From: an uncultured Bacteroidales bacterium
Lineage (GTDB): Bacteria; Bacteroidota; Bacteroidia; Bacteroidales; Bacteroidaceae
Reading direction: 5' to 3'
Assembly: GCA_902775975.1 (NCBI GenBank)
Contig: CACYOC010000021.1
Coordinates: forward strand, 1 to 64,000
DNA: 64,000 nt
The translations under genes were made by a program, and so were the position numbers. The notes under the pieces are model-generated. The model made no database searches and was not told the DNA's origin. It saw only the letters and a program-made list of their open reading frames with translations. This document shows, piece after piece, positions 28,003-36,313 of this stretch (the first letter of the stretch is position 1; each line of letters begins with the position of its first letter).

Positions 28003-29484
28003 TTAGTTTCTCGATTTCTCATGGCGCATTTCCCTATGGTACCATACCAGGAACCATGCCACCGATATCATCAGCGTGACGCAAGCCACCACCCCAATGT
28101 CCGTGGTGTCGCCCGACACCTTGGAAAAGAGGAATGACGCACACACCGCCGTCATGAACAGCGCGGGTATTCCGGTCATGAGGAAAGGTTTCTTCTGCCG
28201 CACCAGATAGACGGTCAGTGCCCACAGCATGAAGACGCTGAGTGTCTGGTTTGACCATCCGAACCATCCCCAGATGGTGTTAAAGCCTTCCTTGTCGGTC
28301 ATCTGCCACATCAGCAATGCCACAGCGGCGGCAAACATGGGGATGCACACCATCAAACGGTTGCGGATGCTATGCTGTTCCAGATGGATGAAGTCGGCAA
28401 TGATCAGTCGTGCCGAACGGAATGCCGTATCGCCACTCGTAATGGGAGCTGCCACAACGCCCAGCAAGGCGAGTATTGCTCCTGCCACTCCCAGCCACTC
28501 GTTGCAAATCTTGTTGACGATGGTCGGCGCATCGCTGATGGCTGCCGCACCGCCTTGGATGGTTTCATAGCCAGGGACGGGCTGGTCGTAGAAGAAATAC
28601 ATGGCTACGGTAGCCCATATCAGCGCTACGACACCTTCGGTAATCATGGCACCGTAGAAGATGGGGCGTCCCGTGCGCTCGCTCTTCAGGCAACGTGCCA
28701 TCAGGGGCGACTGGGTAGAATGGAAACCGCTGATGGCGCCACAGGCAATGGTGATGAACAGTGCGGGGAAGATGCTACGCTTTTCGAGCGAAGGAACGCT
28801 CAGTCCTTCCCAGAGTTCGGGGATATCGGGCATCTTCACATACAGCATCACCATCAGTGCTGCCGCCATGAACAGCAGCGAGAAGGCGAAGAGCGGATAA
28901 ATCTTGCCGATAATCTTATCGACAGGCAGCATGGTGGCAAGGATGTAGTAGCAGAAAATGGCCACCGACCACCACACATACTCCATCTGGATGACACCCT
29001 GATGAGCCGTATCGACGTCAGCACCCGTCATGTCGCCCAATATCTTGGCAGGACTATAGACAAATACCACGCCGACCATCACCAGCAGGAAGATGGAGAA
29101 CACGAGCATCACGTCCTTGGTGGTCTTCCCCAGATAGGCACCGATGATTTCCGGTTGGTTGGCACCGCCGTGACGAATGGACAGCATGCCGCTCAGATAG
29201 TCGTGGGTAGCGCCGGCGAAGATACACCCCAACACAATCCACAGGTAGGCGGCAGGCCCGAACTTGGCACCCATGATGGCACCGAAGATAGGACCCGTAC
29301 CGGCTATGTTCAGAAACTGAATCATGAAAATCTTCCAGTTCGGCAGTACGACGAAATCCACGCCGTCAGCCTTTGCTACTGCGGGTGTAGGACGGTCGTC
29401 AGGCGCAAAGACGTGTTCCACGAGTCGTCCGTAAAGAAAATAGCCCGCCACGAGGGCCAAGAGGCTCAATGTAAATGTTATCAT
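28003..29484 (-). CDS. cstA: CstA family carbon-starvation / pyruvate transporter
   Basis: A 493-residue polytopic inner membrane protein with CstA-family blocks: FLNIAGTGPIFGAIMGAKFGP, GATHDYLSGMLSIRHGG and ACGAISGFHSTQSP. Homologues carry pyruvate or peptides across the inner membrane. The ATG at 29484 was chosen; an upstream in-frame ATG at 29595 would add a basic extension reaching beyond the -7 box at 29512-29519 (TACCTTTG on the minus strand). Divergent from the GH10-like gene. Confidence 0.9.
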   Translation of the reverse strand: MITFTLSLLALVAGYFLYGRLVEHVFAPDDRPTPAVAKADGVDFVVLPNWKIFMIQFLNIAGTGPIFGAIMGAKFGPAAYLWIVLGCIFAGATHDYLSGMLSIRHGGANQPEIIGAYLGKTTKDVMLVFSIFLLVMVGVVFVYSPAKILGDMTGADVDTAHQGVIQMEYVWWSVAIFCYYILATMLPVDKIIGKIYPLFAFSLLFMAAALMVMLYVKMPDIPELWEGLSVPSLEKRSIFPALFITIACGAISGFHSTQSPLMARCLKSERTGRPIFYGAMITEGVVALIWATVAMYFFYDQPVPGYETIQGGAAAISDAPTIVNKICNEWLGVAGAILALLGVVAAPITSGDTAFRSARLIIADFIHLEQHSIRNRLMVCIPMFAAAVALLMWQMTDKEGFNTIWGWFGWSNQTLSVFMLWALTVYLVRQKKPFLMTGIPALFMTAVCASFLFSKVSGDTTDIGVVACVTLMISVAWFLVWYHREMRHEKSRN

Positions 29485-29579
29485 TTTTGTTGTTTGTTTT
29501 TTTTCTTCGTGCAAAGGTAAGAAATAAATATGAAATATGAATGACTTTTTACGATTTATTTTGTACCTTTGCAAACGAA

Positions 29580-31208
29580 ATGAAACGATTAACATTATTT
29601 ATACTCTTCTTTGGCACTTTGACCCTCCTCTCGGCACAACCGAAGCACGAAGTGCGTGCCGTGTGGCTCACCGTGCTGGGAAACCTCGACTGGCCCTCGG
29701 GCAGTCTGCTCGACGGCAAGAGCGTCGCCGACCAGAAGCAGGAGCTCATCGGCATCCTGGACGAGTTGAAGGCCATCAACGTCAATACCGTGCTGCTGCA
29801 CACGCGCATCCGTTCGAACACCCTCTACCCCAGCGACATAGAGCCGTGGGCACCCTATCTTTCCGGTAAGGCTGGTGTCTCGCCGGGCTATGACGCCCTA
29901 CAGTTTGCCATTGACGAGTGCCACAAGCGCGGCATGGAGCTGCACGCCTGGATAGTCACCATCCCCATCGGCAAATGGAAGAGCTACAGTTGTCAGCAGT
30001 TGCGCCAGCGCTATCCGTCCATGGTGAAGCACATTGGCGAGGAAGGCTACCTGAATCCGGAGTCCTCGCAGACTGCTGACTATCTGACACGCATCTGTGA
30101 GGAAATCACCCGCCGCTACGACATCGACGGCATCCACCTCGACTACATCCGCTACCCCGAAACATGGAAGGGCAGCAAGCACGCCAGCTACATCACCGAC
30201 ATTGTGAGGAGCATCCACGACAGGGTAAAGTTTTACAAGCCGTGGGTGAAGTTAAGTTGCTCGCCCATAGGTAAATATGACGACTTGTCTCGCTATAGCG
30301 CAAAGGGTTGGAACGCCCGCAAGCGGGTGGCTCAGGAGGCGCAGGAGTGGCTGCGCATGGGACTGATGGACCAGCTCTATCCCATGATGTATTTTCAGGG
30401 CAACAACTTCTTCCCCTTCGCCATCGACTGGCAGGAGCACTCCTACGGCAGGATGGTGGTCAGCGGCTTGGGCACCTACATGCTGCATCCCCATGAGCGC
30501 AACTGGCCGTTGGAGGAGATAGAGCGCCAGCTGAACGTCACACGCACCATCGGCTTGGGGCACTGCCACTTCCGCTCCAGATTCCTGCTGAACAACGTCA
30601 AGGGCGTCTATGACTACATGCGCCACTTCGACCAGCACCCGGCACTCGTTCCTCCGATGACGTGGGAACAGGCGACAGCCCCCACTCCACCTGCCACGCT
30701 GTCGGTAGAGCGCACCCGTCAGGGCGACCGGCTGTCGTGGAGCGGAGCGCGTGACCGCAGCAACGGTCCTTACCTATTATATAATGTATATGCCTCTACG
30801 GAGGAGACAGTCGATGTCAACGACCCTGCCAACCTCATTGCCACCCGCAGGACTTCGCCGTCGCTCACCGTTCCCTGCGCTGCCCGCCGCGCGCTGCTGC
30901 ACTATGCCGTGACCGCCCTCGACCGCTATGGCAACGAGAGTGCGCCCATCTATGAGAGCACTTCCGCCCTCGTGCAGCACCCCTCCTCCGTCCTGCTGCC
31001 GACCGACGGCAAGACCCTCGACGTACCGAGACTGCCGTTCGACGCTAAGATTCTGCAGCTTTGCGACATGCAGGGACGAGTGGTCAGCACGACGGTCAAC
31101 AGACCGCAAATCAACATCCGGCGCCTGACGGACGGCATGTATATGCTCAAATCCGTCAACAAGAAGGGCGTGACACACCGCTTGGGCTATTTCATCATCA
31201 AGCGTTAA
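29580..31208 (+). CDS. GH10-like (DUF187/GHL10) secreted glycoside hydrolase
   Basis: A 542-residue exported protein with signal peptide MKRLTLFILFFGTLTLLSAQ. The catalytic (beta/alpha)8 domain of the glycosyl hydrolase-like 10 family (EVRAVWLTVLGNLDWP, NTVLLHTRIRSNTLY, DIDGIHLDYIRYP) spans about residues 22-350. A fibronectin-III-like stretch and a C-terminal domain ending GMYMLKSVNKKGVTHRLGYFIIKR follow, similar to a T9SS-type tail. Known relatives act on cell-wall glycans; the substrate here is not determined. The ATG at 29580 fits the signal peptide; a TACCTTTG box ends only 8 bp upstream. Confidence 0.9.
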   Translation: MKRLTLFILFFGTLTLLSAQPKHEVRAVWLTVLGNLDWPSGSLLDGKSVADQKQELIGILDELKAINVNTVLLHTRIRSNTLYPSDIEPWAPYLSGKAGVSPGYDALQFAIDECHKRGMELHAWIVTIPIGKWKSYSCQQLRQRYPSMVKHIGEEGYLNPESSQTADYLTRICEEITRRYDIDGIHLDYIRYPETWKGSKHASYITDIVRSIHDRVKFYKPWVKLSCSPIGKYDDLSRYSAKGWNARKRVAQEAQEWLRMGLMDQLYPMMYFQGNNFFPFAIDWQEHSYGRMVVSGLGTYMLHPHERNWPLEEIERQLNVTRTIGLGHCHFRSRFLLNNVKGVYDYMRHFDQHPALVPPMTWEQATAPTPPATLSVERTRQGDRLSWSGARDRSNGPYLLYNVYASTEETVDVNDPANLIATRRTSPSLTVPCAARRALLHYAVTALDRYGNESAPIYESTSALVQHPSSVLLPTDGKTLDVPRLPFDAKILQLCDMQGRVVSTTVNRPQINIRRLTDGMYMLKSVNKKGVTHRLGYFIIKR

Positions 31209-31231
31209 GCACGTAAGTTTTATATTTGCAG

Positions 31232-31272
31232 CTTAAAATACTGACAATCGTTAAATTTGTCAGTATTTTAAG
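31232..31272. terminator. Perfect 15-bp inverted repeat after the GH10-like gene
   Basis: Arms 31232-31246 (CTTAAAATACTGACA) and 31258-31272 are perfectly complementary with an 11-nt loop, just downstream of the stop codon. The stem is AT-rich. A smaller hairpin (GCGTTA/TAACGC, 31280-31296) follows. Probable termination or 3'-end stabilising structure. Confidence 0.6.
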
Positions 31273-31347
31273 ATTTAGAGCGTTAAATTCTAACGCGCGT
31301 TAAGCATTCCGTGTTAAGTGTTAAATTGCGACAAAAAGATACGACAA

Positions 31348-31381
31348 TTTGGCAGAAAACGGAAAAATGCCCCTATCTTTG
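31348..31381 (+). promoter_or_regulatory. Promoter of the HtrA gene
   Basis: TTTG at 31348-31351 and TATCTTTG at 31374-31381 (22-bp spacer, slightly long). The predicted leader is about 75 nt and contains a duplicated 31-bp unit. Confidence 0.65.
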
Positions 31382-31392
31382 CACTCGGAATC

Positions 31393-31460
31393 GCAAACAT
31401 TCATTTAAACATTAAACAAAAAAGCAAACATTCATTTAAACATTAAACAAAAAAGCAAAT
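31393..31460 (+). repeat. 31-bp tandem duplication in the htrA leader
   Basis: Two perfect copies of a 31-bp unit (31393-31423 and 31424-31454; starts GCAAACATTCATTTAAAC) and the first 5 bases of a third lie directly before the htrA start codon. Confidence 0.95.
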
Positions 31461-32927
31461 ATGAAAAAGATTGTGAAGAATTTAATGCCGGCGATGTATC
31501 TGATGTTCATCGCCTTCTCGGCAGCCAGCTGCAATCAGACACAGGCAGCTCCTGCCGCTCCTGCAGGACAACCTGTCGATTTGACGTATGCAGCCGAAAA
31601 AGCGCTGCCCTCTGTGGTTTATATCAAGTCGGTGACCAACTCCAGGGTGCAGACGGTGGAGTACAGCGACCCGTTCGAGGACTTTTTCTCCGACCCGTTC
31701 GGCGGTTTCTTCGGCCGTGGCCAGGGTCAGGGCAATGGCGGCAAGCGCCAGCGCCAGGTGCAGACGCCCCGTCGTGCTGCTGCCGGTAGCGGTGTCATCA
31801 TCTCGGCTGACGGCTACATTATCACCAACAACCATGTGGTGGATGGTGCCGACGAGCTGACGGTGACGCTGAGCGAGAACTCGAAGGAGTATTCTGCCCG
31901 CATCATCGGTTCGGACAACACGACCGACCTGGCACTCATCAAGATTGACGCCAAGGACCTGCCCGCCATCACCATTGCCAATTCTGACGATGTGAAGGTC
32001 GGCGAATGGGTGCTGGCTGTCGGTAATCCGTTAGGACTGAACAACACGGTAACGGCAGGTATCGTCAGTGCAAAAGCCCGTTCGATGGGCAGTGGTGTCA
32101 GCTCGATGATTCAGACGGATGCTGCCATCAACCAGGGCAACTCCGGCGGTGCGCTGGTGAACACCCGTGGCGAGCTCATCGGCATCAACGCCATGCTGTA
32201 CTCGCAGACGGGTTCGAACATCGGCTACGGCTTTGCCATTCCTACCACCATTGTGAGGAAGGCCGTTGACGACTTCAAGAAGTACGGCACCTACCAGCGT
32301 GCCATGATAGGCATCAAGGGTAGCGACGTGAGCGCATATGTCGATACGGAGAAGGAGAAGGGCAACGAGGTTGACCTGGGCACCATGGAGGGCATCTACG
32401 TTGCCGAGGTGGTTGAGGACGGTGCTGCCGCTGCCGCCGGTCTGAAGGTGGGCGACGTGCTGACACAAGTCGATGGTCACAAGCTGAAGCAGTTTGGCGA
32501 CCTGCAGGGCATCATCGCCCAGAAGCGTCCCGGCGACAAGGTGACGGTGAAGTACCTGCGCAACAAGCAGGAGAAGACTGCTACGCTGACGCTGAAGAAC
32601 GAGCAGGGCAACACGGGTGTGGTGAAGAATGCCGATGTCGATGTCTTAGGCATTGATGTTCGCCCCGTGACGGACAGCCAGAAGAGCCAGTTGGACATCT
32701 CGTACGGCTTGGAGGTCATCAAGGTGAGCGGCGGCAAGATGAAGGATGCCGGTGTTCCTAAGGGCTTCATCATCCTGCGCGTCAACGACGACAACATGAA
32801 GACCTTTGACGACCTGCGCGATGCCGTGAAGAAGGCCAGCACGACGAAGGAGCAGATGCTCGTCATCCGCGGTCTGTTCCCCACGGGCAAGCTTGGAGGC
32901 TTTGTGGTGTACCTGCAGAATGAGTAG
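31461..32927 (+). CDS. HtrA/DegQ family periplasmic serine protease
   Basis: A 488-residue protease-chaperone that degrades misfolded envelope proteins. The catalytic triad is visible: His125 (NNHVVDGAD), Asp156 (TTDLALIKI) and Ser228 (GNSGGAL). Two PDZ domains follow (about 290-390 and 400-480). The N-terminus has a lipoprotein-like signal ending AASC. A Gly/Arg/Gln-rich linker (about residues 75-105) precedes the protease core. Its product class is normally envelope-stress induced. The primary sigma factor gene lies immediately downstream. Confidence 0.95.
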   Translation: MKKIVKNLMPAMYLMFIAFSAASCNQTQAAPAAPAGQPVDLTYAAEKALPSVVYIKSVTNSRVQTVEYSDPFEDFFSDPFGGFFGRGQGQGNGGKRQRQVQTPRRAAAGSGVIISADGYIITNNHVVDGADELTVTLSENSKEYSARIIGSDNTTDLALIKIDAKDLPAITIANSDDVKVGEWVLAVGNPLGLNNTVTAGIVSAKARSMGSGVSSMIQTDAAINQGNSGGALVNTRGELIGINAMLYSQTGSNIGYGFAIPTTIVRKAVDDFKKYGTYQRAMIGIKGSDVSAYVDTEKEKGNEVDLGTMEGIYVAEVVEDGAAAAAGLKVGDVLTQVDGHKLKQFGDLQGIIAQKRPGDKVTVKYLRNKQEKTATLTLKNEQGNTGVVKNADVDVLGIDVRPVTDSQKSQLDISYGLEVIKVSGGKMKDAGVPKGFIILRVNDDNMKTFDDLRDAVKKASTTKEQMLVIRGLFPTGKLGGFVVYLQNE

Positions 32928-32980
32928 GTGATGGGTGATGGGTGTTGGTAAAACGCGCACACCTAAAGCCTAAAAGTAAA

Positions 32981-33027
32981 AAAAGTAAGCTATTTATTTG
33001 GTCATTCCAAAAAAATAGCTTACTTTT
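32981..33027. promoter_or_regulatory. 15-bp perfect inverted repeat overlapping the sigma-factor promoter
   Basis: Arms 32981-32995 (AAAAGTAAGCTATTT) and 33013-33027 are exact complements with a 17-nt centre. The centre holds the -33 TTTG (32997-33000) and the right arm overlaps the -7 TACTTTTG. It may be an htrA terminator, an operator, or both. Confidence 0.8.
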
Positions 33028-33028
33028 G
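32997..33028 (+). promoter_or_regulatory. Promoter of the primary sigma-factor gene
   Basis: TTTG (32997-33000) and TACTTTTG (33021-33028) with an exact 20-bp spacer, 25 bp before the start codon. Confidence 0.85.
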
Positions 33029-33053
33029 CATCTCGACTAAAAACTACGGATGC

Positions 33054-33914
33054 ATGAGACAACTGAAAATTACGAAATCCATCACCAACCGCGAGAGCGA
33101 GGCACTGGAGAAATACCTGTCTGAAATCGGTCACGAAGAACTGCTGAGCACCGACGAAGAGGTAGAGTTGGCACAACGCATCCGCAAGGGCGACCGCAAG
33201 GCCTTGGAGCGTCTGACGAAGGCTAACCTGCGCTTTGTGGTGTCTGTTGCCAAGCAGTATCAGAACCAGGGTTTGTCGCTTCCCGACCTCATCAACGAGG
33301 GCAACTTAGGCCTGATCAAGGCTGCCGAGAAGTTTGACGAGACGCGCGGTTTCAAGTTCATCTCGTATGCCGTGTGGTGGATTCGCCAGAGCATCATGCA
33401 GGCCATTGCCGAGCAGAGCCGCATTGTGCGCCTGCCGCAGAACCAGGTGGGTTCGATGAGTAAGATTAACCGTCTGCTCAACAAGTTCGAGCAGGAGAAC
33501 GAGCGGCGCCCGTCGGTCGATGAGATTTCCGAGCAGATAGACCTGCCGGAAGATAAGGTCGGCGAGGCCATGATGGTCAGCGGTCGCCAAGTATCGATGG
33601 ATGCTCCCTTCGTGGATGGCGAGGACAACTCGCTGCTCGACGTGCTCATCAACGACAATGCCCCGATGGCCGACCGCCAACTGGTCAAAGAGTCGCTGCG
33701 CACCGAGATTGACAGTGTGCTGCAGACACTCACCGAGCGTGAACGTCTGATCATCAGCGCTTTCTACGGCATCGGTCAGCCTGAGATGACGCTCGAGGAG
33801 ATAGGCAACAAGTACGGTCTTACGCGCGAGCGTGTGCGCCAGATTAAGGAGAAGGCCATCCGCCGGCTGCGCAACAGCACGAAGAACGGCATCCTGAAGG
33901 GCTATTTGGGATGA
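33054..33914 (+). CDS. rpoD: Primary RNA polymerase sigma factor (RpoD/SigA, Bacteroidota type)
   Basis: A 286-residue sigma-70 factor that lacks region 1.1, as is usual for Bacteroidota housekeeping sigma. Region 1.2 starts at [12 protein letters not shown]; regions 2.1-2.4 contain [41 protein letters not shown] in pieces, and region 4.2 has the helix-turn-helix [18 protein letters not shown]. It directs recognition of the TTTG/TAnnTTTG promoters found throughout this window. It has its own promoter overlapped by an inverted repeat. Confidence 0.96.
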   Translation: MRQLKITKSITNRESEALEKYLSEIGHEELLSTDEEVELAQRIRKGDRKALERLTKANLRFVVSVAKQYQNQGLSLPDLINEGNLGLIKAAEKFDETRGFKFISYAVWWIRQSIMQAIAEQSRIVRLPQNQVGSMSKINRLLNKFEQENERRPSVDEISEQIDLPEDKVGEAMMVSGRQVSMDAPFVDGEDNSLLDVLINDNAPMADRQLVKESLRTEIDSVLQTLTERERLIISAFYGIGQPEMTLEEIGNKYGLTRERVRQIKEKAIRRLRNSTKNGILKGYLG

Positions 33915-33920
33915 GAGTTG

Positions 33921-33983
33921 AGAGAAAGCCCACCCCCAGCCCCTCCCGAAGGGATGGGAGTTGGGAGTTGAAAGTTGAGAGTT
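33921..33983. repeat. REP-like GC palindrome embedded in a GAGAGTT heptamer array
   Basis: After the sigma gene the heptamers GAGAGTT GAGAG are interrupted by AAGCCCACCCCCAGCCCCT...GGGATGGG (about 33926-33955) and resume as GGGAGTT GGGAGTT GAAAGTT GAGAGTT (33956-33983). The GC-rich part matches elements at 47966-48000 and 52648-52688. Confidence 0.75.
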
Positions 33984-34000
33984 TAAGTAGTTAAGAAAAT

Positions 34001-34462
34001 ATGAAGTTTCTAAAGTATATCGCCCTCGCCCTGCTGACGCTTGTCGTCACGGGCACAGAGGCAAAGACCGTCAAGGTTCCCCACGTCTATCTGTTCGGGT
34101 TCTCGGCATCGTTCCAGGACTCGCTGGTGTTCTTCACCGACATTCAGGACATTCCGAATGCGTGGTACGACAAGAAGACGAAGTTTCTGGCAGGCCGCGA
34201 CACGTACTCCGAGCAGCTGAAGACGTTTCTGACCGAGCAGGGAGCGCCCAACCGCGTGTGCATGGTGTTCTTCTCCACGAACAAGAGCAAGCTGGAGAAG
34301 CGCTACCTGAAGCTGCGCAAGAAGTACATGGCCACGCCGAAGAAGAAAAAGAAGAGCAAGCGGAAGAAGTCGGCTGAGGGCAAAGGCACCGTACCTTTCT
34401 CTTACGACATCCGCTACATTGCCGGACAGGACTTCCAGTTCACGCCGTTTGACATGGAGTGA
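34001..34462 (+). CDS. Small secreted protein of unknown function
   Basis: A 153-residue protein with a clear signal peptide (MKFLKYIALALLTLVVTGTEA). The mature part has FGFSASFQDSLVFFTDIQ, a CMVFFSTNKSKLEKRYLKLRKKY helix, a highly basic Lys-rich linker (about residues 110-125), and a C-terminal aromatic stretch RYIAGQDFQFTPFDME. I recognise no domain. It lies alone after the sigma factor, separated by repeat DNA. Confidence 0.8.
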   Translation: MKFLKYIALALLTLVVTGTEAKTVKVPHVYLFGFSASFQDSLVFFTDIQDIPNAWYDKKTKFLAGRDTYSEQLKTFLTEQGAPNRVCMVFFSTNKSKLEKRYLKLRKKYMATPKKKKKSKRKKSAEGKGTVPFSYDIRYIAGQDFQFTPFDME

Positions 34463-34465
34463 AAA

Positions 34466-34510
34466 GGGAAAAGGGATAAGTGAAAAGTGAAAAATTTCCT
34501 ACCGCTTTGG
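34466..34510. repeat. GTGAAAA-type heptamer tract
   Basis: Intergenic tract of AAAAGGG/AAGTGAA variants between two convergent genes; no terminator hairpin is visible in the 80-bp gap. Confidence 0.6.
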
Positions 34511-34542
34511 AAGTGAAAAATTTGCTACCGCATGTTTGATGG

Positions 34543-35853
34543 TTAGGGGTTGTTCTCCTCGAACCGCTGCATGCGGTCGTCCAACTGTGCGTACTGGTGG
34601 TCTTCGATGAACGACGTGCAGACGCGCAATCCCTCCTGATGAGAACCTGTCGTGATGAGACAGATAGCGGAGACTCCGTAGTACATCAGCTCCTTGGCCA
34701 GCTCACCGCTGGTCATTTTTTTATAGCCTATGGTGAAGTAGAAACCGTCGGCCACGGGCTGGTCCAAGTCCTTGTCATAGACGATGTGGAAGCCGTGACG
34801 CAGGAAGATTTCCTTCAGCTTGTGGGCACGGTCGCCATAGACGCTCACCTCCTTGCGGAAGTCGTAGTCGCCGTCGGTGGCTGCCTTCAGCATGGCTGCC
34901 AGGGCGTACTGTGCCGAGTGGCTCGTACCGCTGGACAGGGCGTAGAGCATGCGCGTGGAGAACACCAGTCCGAAGGGCAGTCCCTCGTAGCGCTGTGCCA
35001 GGTCGTCGTAGTGGCGGTGGAAGAGCTTGTTGCTGATGCACACCACGCCGATGCGCTCGCCGGCATAGCTGAAGGCCTTCGAGCCGCTGATGAGCAGCAT
35101 GTAGTTGTCGGTATAGCGACCCACCGACGGCTGGTAGGGCGGCTGGAAGGGCACGCTGAGGTTCTGGCGGAAGTCCATGGCGAAGTATGCCAGGTCCTCC
35201 ATGACGATGGCGTCGTACTTTGTTGCCAGCTCGCCGATGGCCTGCAGTTCCTGCTCGTTCAGACAGATCCATGCGGGGTTGTTGGGGTTGCTATAGACGA
35301 TGGCGCAGATGTTGCCCTGCCTGAGGTAGCTCTCCACCTTGGGACCGAGCTTGTCGCCACGGAAGTCATAGACGTCGAAGGTCTCGTACTTCACGCCCAT
35401 GACCTGCAGCTGCATCTTCTGCACGGGGAATCCGGGGTCGATGAAGAGCACCGTGTCGCGGCGCTTGTCGGCCTGCGAGCAGGTGAGGAACGAGGCGAAG
35501 GTGCCCTGCATGGAGCCCGTCACGGGCACGCAGCACTCGGCAGCGACGTCCAGTCCGATGAAGGCCTTGACGAAGCGCGACGCCTCCTGCTTCAGCACGG
35601 GAGCACCCTGAATGTCGGGGTACGAATGGGCGATGCCGCCCTGGAGGGCTTTCACCTGTGCATCGACACCCACCTGTGCGGCGGGCAGTCCGGGGATGCC
35701 CATCTCCATCTTGATGAACTCTACCCCACTCTCCTTCTCGGCCTTGGCAGCCACCTGCTTCACCTCGCGAATGGTCGCCTTGGCGAAGTCGTTGATACCC
35801 AGCTCGGCTATGAGCTTGTCAACGATTTCTCTTTTTATCGGTGTTTCTTTCAT
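34543..35853 (-). CDS. Class I/II PLP-dependent aminotransferase
   Basis: A 436-residue fold-type I aminotransferase. Visible elements are VYSNPNNPAWICL (cofactor-binding Asn), VMEDLAYFAMD (Asp to the pyridine nitrogen) and the Schiff-base lysine in LLISGSKAFSYAGERIG. The specificity is not readable from sequence; homologues use aspartate, alanine or aromatic amino acids. The ATG at 35853 is chosen because the -7 box overlaps the alternative start at 35877. Single gene with its own promoter, at the edge of the accessory region. Confidence 0.9.
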   Translation of the reverse strand: MKETPIKREIVDKLIAELGINDFAKATIREVKQVAAKAEKESGVEFIKMEMGIPGLPAAQVGVDAQVKALQGGIAHSYPDIQGAPVLKQEASRFVKAFIGLDVAAECCVPVTGSMQGTFASFLTCSQADKRRDTVLFIDPGFPVQKMQLQVMGVKYETFDVYDFRGDKLGPKVESYLRQGNICAIVYSNPNNPAWICLNEQELQAIGELATKYDAIVMEDLAYFAMDFRQNLSVPFQPPYQPSVGRYTDNYMLLISGSKAFSYAGERIGVVCISNKLFHRHYDDLAQRYEGLPFGLVFSTRMLYALSSGTSHSAQYALAAMLKAATDGDYDFRKEVSVYGDRAHKLKEIFLRHGFHIVYDKDLDQPVADGFYFTIGYKKMTSGELAKELMYYGVSAICLITTGSHQEGLRVCTSFIEDHQYAQLDDRMQRFEENNP

Positions 35854-35874
35854 AACTTCGGTTTTTTGCGGTTG

Positions 35875-35906
35875 CAAAGATAGTAAAAACCGAGCGAACC
35901 GCCAAA
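35875..35906 (-). promoter_or_regulatory. Promoter of the class I/II aminotransferase gene
   Basis: Minus strand TTTG (35903-35906) and TATCTTTG (35875-35882) with a 20-bp spacer. Confidence 0.85.
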
Positions 35907-35923
35907 GGATTCGCCCGATTTTT

Positions 35924-36313
35924 TCACATGTTCTGTCGTCGTTTCTTGCTGATGTTCAGCGGCGTGCTGTGCGGGAAGGCTATGCTGTAGGCGGCGTCCA
36001 GCTCGTGGAGGTTGACCTTATAATAGCTGATGCCCGTCCTGACGGCCACCACGGCGCGTATCAGCTCGCGGTGTCGGCGCGGTGCGAGCGACGGCGGCGG
36101 CAGTTCGTTCCACCCCTCCTGGGGTTCGTCGTCAACGGCTGCCAGGTGGCACACGTGCCAGATGAAGTCGTCGGTGGCTTCATAGCCGAACCACGTCTTC
36201 AGCACGTTACGGATGCAGTAGCGGCGGTACTGTCCGTGGAGGTGCTGCCGCGTGCGCTCCAGCTGTCGCCAGAGGCGCACGAAGCATTCCTGATTGTTCT
36301 GAATGTCCATCAT
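35924..36313 (-). CDS. Unknown protein coupled to the VirE-N/DUF3987 gene
   Basis: A 129-residue protein starting MMDIQNNQECFVRLWRQL. It is rich in Arg, His and Trp, with an amphipathic helical N-terminus and a basic C-terminus ending ISKKRRQNM. The start codon overlaps the TGA of the upstream gene (TGATG), so translation is coupled. An alternative start at 36355 would overlap the upstream gene by 43 bp. No domain recognised; a nucleic-acid-binding role is only suggested by charge and context. Confidence 0.75.
   Translation of the reverse strand: MMDIQNNQECFVRLWRQLERTRQHLHGQYRRYCIRNVLKTWFGYEATDDFIWHVCHLAAVDDEPQEGWNELPPPSLAPRRHRELIRAVVAVRTGISYYKVNLHELDAAYSIAFPHSTPLNISKKRRQNM

Noticed and set aside
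28372..29520. 382-aa plus-strand frame opposite cstA
   Set aside because: Low-complexity His/Gln/Gly-rich shadow of a conserved membrane protein gene.
34597..35883. 428-aa plus-strand frame opposite the aminotransferase
   Set aside because: Antisense to a well-supported PLP enzyme; no domain or signal.
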